64,000 bases of DNA from Amoebophrya sp. A120. Lineage: Eukaryota; Sar; Dinophyceae; Syndiniales; Amoebophryaceae. A model generated the notes under the pieces. The model worked only from the letters and a program-made list of their open reading frames with translations, had not been told where the DNA came from and did no database searches. The DNA is taken from NCBI GenBank assembly GCA_905178155.1, contig CAJINV010000013.1, positions 2,236,281-2,300,280 on the forward strand, written 5' to 3'. Below, piece after piece: positions 44,764-56,083 of the stretch (the first letter of the stretch is position 1; each line of letters begins with the position of its first letter). Position numbers and translations under genes: made by a program.

Positions 44764-47700
44764 ATGGCCGGCCCCTCGTCGCGGGGGCACCAGCAGCCGA
44801 CCTCGGGCGGCGCGTCCGCCGCCGCGTCCCAGCAGGGCCAGCGGGGTTTGGTCCCCAATAAGGCTGGCCCCTCCGCCCGGGCCGCGACGAACTACCACTA
44901 CCGGGGCACAACGACCGCGGACTCCTGGCAGCACCCCTTCGTGTCCATCTTCAAGAAGTTTGCTCATTTGATCCACAAGCAGGGCGACTGCCAGGAGGAC
45001 CTCGATGCGGTCATCTCGAAGCGGGTCTTCAAAATCTCCGGTGCCATTTCCGCCAACAACTACGTCCAGGTCCCCGGGGCGGCCAGCTCCAGCTCGAATT
45101 CCCGCAGTCGCGAGCGGTCTGTGTCCACCACAGCAGCCTCCGCGACCCGCTCCCTGAACCTCACGGGGGAGTACCTCTACGTGCAGCTGCGCACGCACTC
45201 CAGCCGGTTCTTCAACGTGCATTTGGATTTTCAGGTGGCCGACCGGAACATAATGGAAAGAATCACCTTGACGAACATGGTGAAGGACATCCAGCAGCAG
45301 GCAAGGGTGATCTTGTACCCACTGCATCTCGACCAGGCGAACGTCTCCGCTACTGTAGAAGCAAGTGCAAGCGGAAATAAGGCTGGCGCGCAAGGAAGCG
45401 ACAGCTGGGCCACGGTGTGCGTCCACGTGCCGTCGGTGTTGAAGCTGTTCTCGTCTCTCGGCGGAAATGCGCACTTGATGCCGCACGCGCACGTGTTGAA
45501 GAGCGTGCAGATCTGCGCGACCTGTGTCGTCAGGAACATTTTCACCAGCGACATGTGCTTCTCCTGCCACGCGGAATTGCCGAGGGAAATGAAACTGACG
45601 CAGAAGGTACTTGCATTTCAGTATACAGGACTAATATGCACCGATTTGGAAAACAATGACAGGACCAGGACGCATAGCGAAGACAACGAGGCAACACACA
45701 CATAGTCCTCTTCCGATTCCCTCGTCTTTATTGCAATGGTACAGCAGCTGCTCTGATGTCGTGCAAAAAGTACGTTTGCTGTTACTTTAAAAAATCAGGA
45801 ATCCAGTGCGGCATTGGTGAGCAATTGGATCAACATTCCTGCGTCGATTGGTACAACGGCAGGGGGTACAACTTCCAAGATGGCCGCACCAGCCTTGAAA
45901 AATAAATCAGCGGAGAACACGGGCGGAAACGGGGTCTCCTTCCTGAGCAACCCAGTCGGTATAATGTCTGGCACTTCCGCTTCCGAATTTGGTGCGGGAG
46001 TGCGACCCGCCCGGCAGCAGCAACTCGCCGAGCAGCTACACGTCGGTAATATGAACACGATCAATCAGACCCTCGACGCAAGTACGATCATGGGCTCGGC
46101 CAGCGAGATTATGGAACAGTCGAACTACTTGACGCAACAGTCGACGAAGATCGCGATCAACACCGGTCCACAACAGGCGCAAGCGTTCGCGAACCAGCAG
46201 CAGGGGACTTCACAGAGCCAAAAGCTGCTTCCCGACCCGCTCCTAGAGGTATCGAACCTGCTCGGGGTGTCCGCGGGGAGCAAAAACATGGCTTTCTGGC
46301 TCGGCGATTCCGGGCGCATCGTCTTCGCGAGCGCGTCCGCGCTGATCGTCATGCCGATAGGAGGACCCACGAATGCTGTAGACGAAAGTTCGTTCGTCGA
46401 GACCGCTGCTATTGGCTTCGACCGCACGCCCATGACTCTGTTTGGACACACAAAACCGATCTCCCTACTCATGACCTCCGCAGCCGGGGACTGGATTGCG
46501 AGCGTACAACAAGGAAGTAGTACAACTTCGGCGGGAGGTGCTGGTGAAGCGACTGGTACTACGAGTAAAGCAGCAGCAGTAGCAGCAATTCCAGGCGGGG
46601 ATCAAGCGACTTCCTCTACGCCTTCCGTCCGCCTCTGGCATGTGGCGAATGTGAAGTTTTCCCGGCCGAAGTGTGTGACCATTCTGTCCTGCCAGTCGCT
46701 GCTGGTGATCAAGCAGATGGCGTTTGACCCCTGGAGCAAGTACCTTGCGATCGCCGGAATCGACACGCAGCGGCGACAGCAGATCTTCGTCTGGGATATC
46801 GGTCGTGTGACGCGAGGAAACAATGCGGTGCTGTACGCGCGGCAGATGAGTGATTGGGACTTGAACGCGATCAAATTCTCCCCCTACGAGGATCTAAAAC
46901 TTGTTACCTGCGGCAAGGAAAACATCCGGTTCTGGCGCGTGAAGGACGCGCACCTCCCGGGTCAGAGCGTCACTTTGAATAGCCTCGCCCGGAACACGGT
47001 GTTCACGGACCTGTGCTTTGAAGCGAACATCAAAAAAGACCGGGGCGAGGCGTTTGTCGGTATAGAAGTTGTCGTACACAACTACCGGGTTTTTATTTCA
47101 TCTGTATTGGTTCTTCGGACTCCAGCTGTAGTGCATGATGTGTGGCGGTGATATTGATCGTAGGTTTCGTCCGATCATGCGTACGTAAACAAGAAACTAT
47201 TCTATACTAAGAATAAAATCTTTGTTCTAGGGGCCGACACCTCCCTGGGTTACAATCTGAACGTGTTCGTCGCGACCCAAGCGGGCGAGGTTGCGGTCGT
47301 CTCCTACAAGGACCGACAGGTGCTGATGCTGCACAAGCTGCACAATTCGCCCATCACCGCGATCTCGGCGACCGACAGCTTCTGCGTCACCGCCGCGGAG
47401 GACAAGTACATCCGGGTTTGTATTACAGTGAAAAATGCCCCCACCCCCAAAGTTGCAACAACTTGTGATGCGAAGTTTCCAAATGAAAACTTTTTGTCAT
47501 GCATTGAAGGAGTCTGAACCTTTCTGATGCAGAGTCTAGGCGTGTATCGCATCGCTTGCATGACAAGCTCCGCTCTTGCTGGGGTCTTTTGCAATACAAA
47601 TTTTTGCTATTGACGATTGGAAACCTGTGCTGCTGATAGATGCATGAGGGCGAATGTTTCATTTGGAAAGGTTTGCAATACAAATGCTCCCAAGTTCGGG

Positions 47701-50700
47701 GGTGGGGCATTTTTCATTGTAATAGTTTGCCCACTGGATTTCCAGTCCTTCTTCCTCCACTGCATGCACGAGGCAGTGCCGAAGGGGATCGATTTGTCCT
47801 TGTCCGGGACGAAAGTGTTAAGCTACTGTGCGGACGGGACCATTGGGCAACTGGACCTGCAGACGCAGGCGTTTGACGTCTTGCATATGACTTGCTCAAA
47901 CGTTACAATCTCGAACGTTACAATAGAATCTGGAATTTGTGTTGCATGATGAGCATGACAGACTCGCACAGCGTTCCACCTTTTGCAATACAAATTTCGC
48001 AAGATTGTAGTGGGGTTTGGGGCTCCGGGACTTGTCATGCGCAATCCTATGAAAGTTGGCTAGATCATGCAATCTTGCATCACAGATTTCCATATTCTAT
48101 TGTAACGTTTGACTTTGTAACACCTGAGCGGGTTATATTGCACCGGAGCCACGCTGGGAAAATCAAGGACGCGTGCGTGTATCAAAGTCAAAAAAGCCCC
48201 CGCCCCATATCGGAAACGGAAGATGCGCGAGTTTGTGATGCTGTATTTGAGTACACAAATCGACTTGTATTGCTAGAAGGCCAAGAGACGAAGCTGCGGC
48301 CTAAATTGCAGGTAATCTGTCATGCTGCTTCCCACTTCCAGCTGCCTCCTGTCATCCTGGGGCTGCAAGGCTTTGCCACGCTAGACAGCACTACAGTCCG
48401 CATCTTTTGCCTTCTAGCATCACAAAGCTCATTTGTGGCCACAAATCTGCCTCACAGATTTCCGTTTTGCTATGGGGAGGGGGCATTTTTCATTGTGATA
48501 GCGTGTCGCATTTGTTCGAGGAAATCTGCACGGTCACGGAGGACGGCTTCATCAAAATCTGGAACCTGAACACAATGCGACAACACACAGAATTCTTTTC
48601 TGGTATAGGTCGTGCTTGTATGAAAATAAAAAAATGCCTCCAACGCGTGACTCAAAGTATGCACGAGCATGCCAAACCCATTGTTGTTCTTGTGTGGCAT
48701 AAGTACGCATAAGTACGCCATCATTATTAAACAGGTAACGACACCCCTCTGGCCGTGAATTGTCACCCCAAGAAGCATCTGATCGCGGTTGGGTTCGCGA
48801 CCGGCACGCTCCGGCTTTTCGACATTGACGGGCCGAAAGTGGTCGGCGAGTACGTGAATTTCACACTGCCGATCAAGTCGCTCGCCTTCGCGGAGCTGCA
48901 GGAGACCAACATTCTCCTGGCGTGCGACGAGAAGGGCGGTATGATGCTGTATTGTGAAAACGAGGAGACGGGGAGTTTCGTACCGAAGAAGAATTTGGAA
49001 TTGTTCGCCGGCGTCCACGAGCCGCCGGTGGAAAATTGCTCGTTCTTCGAACTGGCCAACAACCACAGGATGCTGTTAAAGTGGTACGATTCGCGAACGG
49101 TTGTTTTGTTTGCATTCACCAGCGGGAATGGGAATCCTGATGGAATATCGTGTGGAAAAACGTGGTCCCCGAGGACCACCCAGAGTTGGCAACATGCGAG
49201 TCTGCATGTAGGTAGTTGCCCAGGAACTACGTCTTTCATGCGCAATAGTCAAAACGTCAAATTACATCCTGGTTCGTAAAGATGTAGTGCCTCGCAGTAT
49301 TTTGTCGACTCCGGGGTCCTCGGGAGATTTTTCCCTAGAATTTCATGCCCTCGATGGCGTGACGGGCATGCAAGTGGAAGAGAACAATGCGGATATCAAC
49401 ATTTCTGCGACAGCTTTGGACCAAACGCGGTCGAGACAGGACATCACAAACGTCCAGATCGAGGGACTGAACGCGTCTTCGCTCTCCACCGGCGGTGCGC
49501 AGCACCAGGGCGGTGCCAATTTTACGCCGGACCTGGACTTCTTGCGGAAGTTTCAGCTCCGATCTGGAGTAGCGTCCAGTGCGTCGGACCAACAGAAAAT
49601 CACGACTTTTCAGTTTTCCTTCGATTCGACGAAAGTGATTATCGGCACCTCTCACGCGAAGTTGAAAGTGTTTTCGGTGAAAGGCCCGCTGCTCTACGAC
49701 ATCCCCTTAGTCGCGGGGATGGTGTCCGCGGTGTCCCTCGTGGGCCCGGTTTTCACATCAAGCGCCGGAAATGGGCAACAGCAGCAAATGAATAACCTGA
49801 CGACCGATTCGCTTTTATTTACAGCTTCGAAGGAAGATTCTTTGGTGAAGGCGTCGCTGCTGCAAAAGCCGTTTAACCAAATGAACAATCTGTCCGTATC
49901 GACGCACTCGAACAACAAGTTTTCTCTACTGAGGCAGGAAGAACAGTGCTTTTTGGGCCACGCGGTCGCGCCGTTCAAGTTACTGGTCACCCCGAGCCGG
50001 CTTGTGGGGGTGAGCAACATGGAAGTGATCACGTGGAAAATGAGCAGCGGAGGTTCATCATCCGCTGGCGCAAGAACTGGTAGTAGCAATAACATTTTCG
50101 AGGAGCTCTTCTACAACCAACACCTTCGACAGGACGCGTTGCCAACCGCTGGGTCGACTGCGATCAATATGAATGCGCTGAGTCAGAGCACAACTTCAGT
50201 GGCGGTTCTTGACCAGCAACAAACGTTAGCAACGGCCGGTCTAGTGGCACATCAGCAGCCGAAGATGGGGAATTCCTTTATGTTCTACCCTGCGTCAAAA
50301 AACAGCAACATCTCGACGGACAACGGGGCGTCGACGTCGTTGTATCATCAACAGCAGCAGTCGGCTCTGCTAATGGACACCACCATCGTGGAGCCGGGGT
50401 ACCAGCAGCCCTACTCCAGTGAGTCGCCCGTGAAGGTCACCCAGATGAAAAAGCAACAACAGCAAGGTGTAAACAACTCATCCGCTTTATTGCAGGACGT
50501 CAGCACGGCGACAATCTTATTGCGAAAGAGCGCAGAGATGAAGGACCAACAGCAGGAGCTCCAGGAGAAAACAATCCTGAAGCACACTGCAGATAAGCTT
50601 GCATTGAGCTCGCAATCCGTGAAAAGCGCGAAGAGCAACGCCTCCTCAAATCCGAAGATGAACACGAGCGGAAATAATAAAGTAACGATCAACGAAACGC

Positions 50701-53700
50701 AGAACTTGAGTATGTTGATCGAAGCAAACCTCCAAGCAGAGCAGGACATCAAGAAGAAAGGCGGCAATGAAGACGAAGTGCAAACTGCGTTGTTAGAGGA
50801 GAAAGATTGCACAGTGGAATTCGAGGATGAGACGCTGATCGAAACTAGCGGTAAAACAAGCATGTTGCGACAAGCAGCGGAAGTGGAAGGCAGCAAACCA
50901 GTAAAATACGTCGCTAGTTGTACAACAGGTCTTGAGCAAACTGTTGAATCTAGTCCTACCACTCCCCCCGTAGCCGAGCTTGCGACCATCGTCGGCACGG
51001 GGTCGCCGTTCTGTTGGCAGGAATGCTACCTGGCCGTTGGCGTGGGCAACTGGGTGTCGATAGAGAGCAAAGGAGGGTTAGGAGGAACTACAAGTTCCAA
51101 TACTATCACGTCCGGCGCGCCTCCTGCCGTCGCATCTTCTGCCAGTGGTTCAAAAACCTCGACGAGCTCGGCCGCGACTGTGAAAACGACTGTTGCGCCA
51201 AGGGCCTCGAAAACGGTGATTCCGAACCTGGAGGGGAACGTCTGCAGTCTGGACGGGTTGGGAAAGAAAAACTGGCTGGCGGTTCTGGCCGAAGAGGCCG
51301 TGTACTTGTACAAGATCGAACTGGATGAAAATAACGCGGACAGAGAAATAGAACAGAGACAGAGACTCGAAGCTGCGGAGGACACGACGGATTGCAATCT
51401 CAACTGTCCACACAAACTTCTCGCGGCAATTCCGCTATCCGAGTTCGTGGCAGAGGGCGCGGAAGAGCAGGAGGAGAAAAAGACAGCAAAATCTTTATCC
51501 CCGTCCGCCTCCGGCGGATTTTTTGTCAAGTTCCTCGAGGACGGGGAGCACCTGATCGTCACCACAAATTCCGTTGCACCTCCAAAAGACGGTAACAAAT
51601 ATTACAATGAAAAATGCCCCCACCCCCAACCTGGCAGCATTTGTATTGCAAACCTTTCCAATCGAAACATTCCCCGTCTTGCATATCTCAACATCACAGA
51701 TTTTCCATGCTGAATAGCTCAAATTTGTGTTGCGAAGGAGCCCATCAGCAGCCGGATCTGTTATGCACAAGACACCTTGCGCACCTATATTCTGCATCAG
51801 AAAGGCTCGCAATCCTTTCGCGCAAGACAAAAAGCTTTCATTTGGAAACTTTGCATGACAAACTTCTGCAAATTCCGGGGTGGGGGCATTTATCATTGTA
51901 ATAACAAAAATAGCGGTTTCACGACAACCAGCAGCATCCACGTGATCCGGATTATTCACGACACCATTGAAAACCAATATTGTCTCGAAGTCATCTGCGC
52001 CACAACCTTGATGAACGAAACGACAAAAATCCTGGATTTGCAAGTCGCGCCGTGGAATGAGTTTATCACGTTGACCGCGTACGGCTTGACTTTTTGGCGG
52101 TTGGATTCCGTCACGAAGTCCCTGCAGTTTCAAGAGACCAACAAGCCCGACTGGTTGGTGCAGCAACAAGTTGGCAGTCTACAAGGGAAGAATAAGGAAA
52201 AAGATCCTGCTTCCAGCAAGACGGCGCACCAGGAAAAAATAGTTGGAAACCAGAACAACAGCAAGACCACAGATCACGTGTACACCTGCATGACGTTCGT
52301 GCAGATTTCGCAGGACGTCTCCCGGGTCTTGGTGGGGACCAGTCGAGGCACACTTTTGACGTTTGATTTCGAGGAGAACCTGCCGATCAACGAGATTAAA
52401 TCGCTTCCGAACAACTACAACAGCGACAAAATCACGAACGTGCAAGCTTATCAAATGCAAAAATGTCTGGGTCTGGAAGAATCTAACTTGTCATGCTAAA
52501 TCTGAATCATTCAAGAATCTGTGTTGCATGATTACCAAAAGCTGGCCACTTTTGACCTAATCGAGAGGGAGTTTCTCATGCAGAATAGGCATGATAGAAC
52601 TCTCACAGAATCTGTCATGCTATGTCCTACATGCCAGACCTCATGGGTCATGGAAAACCTGCATGACAAGTCTGCATTCTTCCAGACCCAGACATTTTTA
52701 CATCTGATAAAGCTCCGGCGTATCCAATTCTGCTCTGTGCCATCGGGGCGACGATTTGCAAGTATGTGATTTACGAGGCGGGGAACAAGTTGCTGTCGAT
52801 AAACAGCGGGGCCTCCTCTGGCGGAGCGGGCGCGACTGCTAAAGCTGCTGACAACTGTTACAATTCTAGCGGTATGAACATCAAATCGGCGTCGAAAGCG
52901 AGCACCGGCTCTAGTTCCTCCACCGCTATGGCGCTGGTCGAGAAGCCGATTGCGCTGGATTCCGATCTGAAATCCTGTGCAGGCTTTTCCACAGAGCGGG
53001 GCAACGGGATTTTCGCGACCAATGCGAGCTTGTGGTACGTGAACTGGCGAACCAACGTGAAAATGCGGCTGCACAGTTTTCACACGAAGGTTCATCTTGG
53101 GGGAGGTTCTAGTAATTCGGAACAAGATCAACACGCTGCAGCAACCGCCTTTTCCTGTCAGTCCTTCGACGTATTGGAGTGCAGCAGTTCTTCCAAGCAT
53201 GACGGCAACAAAATCGCCACGTGTGGCGCAGTGGACGGGCTCGTAAGGCTGTGGAGCTGCAGCAGCAGCAATAACTCAAGTGAACAATCGGGAAAAAATG
53301 GTTCAAAAACCAGTACGCTATCCAGCGCAGCGACCAACGCCATCACAGCGACGAGTCCGCAGGTGCTGACCAGCCTCGCGCAATTTTCCGGCGTTTCCCC
53401 GTGCTTGTCTTTGACGTTTTTGTCTTCCCGCGTGTTATTCTGCGGTTTTGAGGACGGCTGCGTCCGGCTGTTTGATCTGGAAAATTTGACATCCATCGGT
53501 CGTGTGGAGGTGGAGGAGAGCGATGCGATCGTCGTAGTGAAGGCCTTGAGCCCACAGGCGGCCATTGCGGCGACCAGAAACGGGAAAGTCGTGCAGATCA
53601 TGGTATAAGGCCTTTACAACTACTCTGGTGAGAGAAAATGGTGTTTCTTCATGTATAAGTTTTGATGTTCAACGTTTGAGAGGACTTGTGAGACTCTACA

Positions 53701-54736
53701 CAGGCAAGGGCAGCGCGACTCGAGACCGAGATGTTGTTGAGTACTATGTTTTTTGAATTGCAAGAGAAAATCCCTCGCCCAATGGAAAACCCCAGATCCG
53801 GCTTTCCTCCACGCGCGAGGTGATCGACGCCCGGCGGGCCGAGTTGAAGCCAGCAAACAACGAGAAAAACGTGACCAGTGCCATCGACGTAAACCACAAC
53901 ACCGATCAATTTCTCATCGCGTTTAGCAACAGTGAGGTCTACATTTGGCAGACGGAGAGGAAGAGGAAACCCGTACTGAAAGACGTTTGGGTGATGCCAA
54001 AGTCAGCAGAAATGATGAACACGACAACAAGCAGTACTATGGCGAAGATGAATCTGGTGCAGGCGTGCTTTATTCCGCAGCACAACTCCTCCGCGATTCC
54101 CACCGCGTCCAACAAAGAAGATTTGATCGCGGCGTCCAGTAACAAGATTTTCTACGTTTACGATCTCAGCAACAAGAAAGTGCTACATCGACTGGAGCTA
54201 GACGCCGAGATCTACCGGGTTTGCTGCTTTCCGAAACTTTTTGATCAGACACCAGCCGCCGGGATACCGCGTACGGAAATTTTATATTTGTTGTGATTTA
54301 TGTTTATTTTGTCATGCTCATCATGCAGCTTTTATCGCTTTCCTTTTGCACCATCCGGGGGTCCATCCGGAGTAACATACTTAGCCATAATCGCCGATAT
54401 GTACGCCGTGGGCAAGTTATCCATTGGAAGAAGGAAAGAAAACCGAACCTATCAGGCACCAACAGAACCAGTCGCGTGTCCGCTTCTCACGACAAGTCGA
54501 AGCAAAACTCGGTGATGGTGCTGACGAAAGACAACGTTTTGGGGGAAATCTACTGGCCGGAGCAATCTACAGCTCACGCTCCTAGCAACGCGTTAGAGAA
54601 CCCTGCGCTGTATCGCGAGCGCGTCCCCTTCGCAGGCCCCGGCACCAGCGTGAATGGAAACACGGATTTGAAGTTTTTGCACGACAGCAGGCTGGTGGTC
54701 AAAACGGAGAGCGGGCTGTGTGTTTGGGATCTGTAG
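44764..54736 (+). CDS. WDR90: WDR90/POC16-like CFAP20-domain WD40 protein
   Basis: Centriole/axoneme microtubule-binding protein of about 2,500 residues. Residues about 45-190 form a CFAP20-like (DUF667) domain: WQHPFVSIFKKF, SKRVFKISGAISANNYVQVP, LTGEYLYVQLRTHSSRFFNVHLDFQVADRN. The rest is WD40 propeller repeats (SDWDLNAIKFSPYED, RVSHLFEEICTVTEDGFIKIWN, PLAVNCHPKKHLIAVGFATGTLRLFD) with Gln/Ser-rich linkers. This order is typical of WDR90/POC16. Exons: 44764-45606, 45799-47059, 47231-47420, 47730-47891, 48120-48179, 48506-48603, 48735-49149, 49298-51599, 51909-52448, 52715-53602, 53796 to about 54,280, then about 54,340-54,736 (ending CVWDL). Four or five introns are introners; the others are GT-AG. 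The last exon needs a frame change between about 54,400 and 54,510 (small intron or sequence error). Presence fits a flagellated life stage. Confidence 0.85.
47421..47724 (+). mobile_element. Introner, CCCCCACCCC family, WDR90 (1)
   Basis: 304 bp; inverted ends TATTACAGTGAAAAATGCCC / GGGGCATTTTTCATTGTAATA; direct repeat GTTTG on both sides (47416-47420, 47725-47729). Removal joins KYIRV to CPLDFQSF in frame. Confidence 0.92.
47892..48119 (+). mobile_element. Introner-like element, WDR90 (2)
   Basis: Ends carry inverted CTCAAACGTTACAAT and ATTGTAACGTTTGA, with an extra tandem copy of the motif at the 5' end (AACGTTACAAT twice). Removal joins FDVLHMT to PERVILHRSH in frame. The direct repeat is short (AC) and unclear. 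Confidence 0.7.
48180..48500 (+). mobile_element. Introner, CCCCC family, WDR90 (3)
   Basis: 321 bp; TATCAAAGTCAAAAAAGCCC to GGGCATTTTTCATTGTGATA; direct repeat GCGTG (48175-48179, 48501-48505). Removal joins KIKDACV to SHLFEEIC in frame. Confidence 0.92.
49150..49297 (+). other. Short GT-AG intron with introner-like 5' end
   Basis: 148 bp, spliced GT-AG in phase 2 (PDGIS to ILSTPG). The exon/intron edge TATCGTGTGGAAAAACGTGG resembles the 5' end of TATCC-family introners, but no matching 3' inverted end is present. It may be a truncated introner now using canonical sites. Confidence 0.5.
51600..51903 (+). mobile_element. Introner, CCCCCACCCC family, WDR90 (4)
   Basis: 304 bp, like 47421-47724; inverted ends TATTACAATGAAAAATGCCC / GGGGCATTTATCATTGTAATA; direct repeat ACAAA (51595-51599, 51904-51908). 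Removal joins KDGNK to NSGFTTTSS in frame. Confidence 0.93.
52449..52709 (+). mobile_element. Introner, GTCTGGGTCTGG family, WDR90 (5)
   Basis: 261 bp; TATCAAATGCAAAAATGTCT(GGGTCTGGAAGAAT) at the left and its inverse at the right, ending CATCTGATA; direct repeat AAGCT (52444-52448, 52710-52714). Removal joins TNVQA to PAYPILLC in frame. Confidence 0.93.
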
Positions 54737-54739
54737 TAA

Positions 54740-56080
54740 AGCAGACGACAGGGTTAGTTTGCGGCCCTGAAAAGTAGGTCTATCAGCAAAGCTAGCAGAT
54801 GAAAAATTCAAATGCAGTAAAGGCATTTTTTTTTATTTTTCCGATTTCTATCATGATTTACATTTAGATTTTCTTTGTATTTGGTCTTACCGGTATGATT
54901 TTGGTCTTACCAGCACACAAGTCTGATTTTGGTCTTACCAGCACAAAAGTCTACTTTGCTTTTTTAGTGCCGGGACGAGCAAAGACCTCTCCCGGGGACA
55001 GTATGTCAAGTATCTATGTACACTAGATATACCTTTTCCATTTAAACTAGATAAACTGGTTGTAGCATGCGTCCCATATTTGCATCTTCACTTTCAAAAA
55101 AATTCCTGAAGTCTTGGATTTATTTGGTATCCGTTCTTTTGTGGTATCCACACTACTAGTGTGTACAGTTCTCGAGTACTGAAGAAGAGCCCCTTCAGCA
55201 CTTAGAGACATTTGCGCCATTATTTTCATCGACCGTGTGATGATCCTTGGAGTCTTACGAGGCAGCTCTTCTGATTTCTTGTGTATTTTCTGCAAAAAAT
55301 ACGCAAAATTCAAGGCGGAGATGGGACGCTGTGGCGATGTGGTTCCAGAATCGGCAAAGTTTCGATTTTGGCAATAAAAAATTTCATATGTAAATCAGTT
55401 CTTTTTGGATACAGATAAACGTTCGGAAAATGCTTCTTGTGGTTACAAAAAAGCGGTTTGATTGCAACGACGCGGGCCGCGAGCTGTTCTTTTGGATTCT
55501 CGCGGCTGGGTTCAGGTTGGCGAGTAGACGTAGCGGGCTGCACGGAGGATGAGAAGCCGCTGCGCAACAAGATTGCAGTGTCTTTTTTGCTGGAGGGATT
55601 CCGAGGAAAGAAAAGAAGGAGAACAAGAGATGGAGCGAAATATGGGCCGAGTGGTCCTTTGTTTTTTTGTGTCCGGATTAGAGTAAGTACGGGCAAAGAA
55701 GAACATATGTGCGATTGCGTTTTTGCCTGCATGCAAAAGCAATGCTTATGCTTTACATCACCAAAAGATAGAATTAGAACTCTATCATCAGACAGACACT
55801 CATCGCTGCAGTCCTCAGAGCTCTTGATTTGTACCTGCCTCCGAACTACAATGAATACTGACAACCGACATCAACAATGCCACATCCATTTCCATTGATG
55901 CATAAAGTCGATAAATAAGAAGGCAATCACAGAGTATTGGTTGCGGCTAATGCCTGACTTACTTGTCGTGAGGACCGACCACAAAATCCTGGGTTTGACG
56001 AAACTCGTCCACCCAAGTAAAAAAGTTTGTGTACGATAAAGTCAAATTAAAGACCTACGTGTACGATATACTAAAACCAG
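54740..56080. other. Intergenic
   Basis: No credible gene. 54,881-54,956 has three imperfect tandem copies of TTGGTCTTACC followed by CAGCACA-AAGTCT-type sequence (20-28 bp units). Confidence 0.6.
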
Positions 56081-56083
56081 AAG

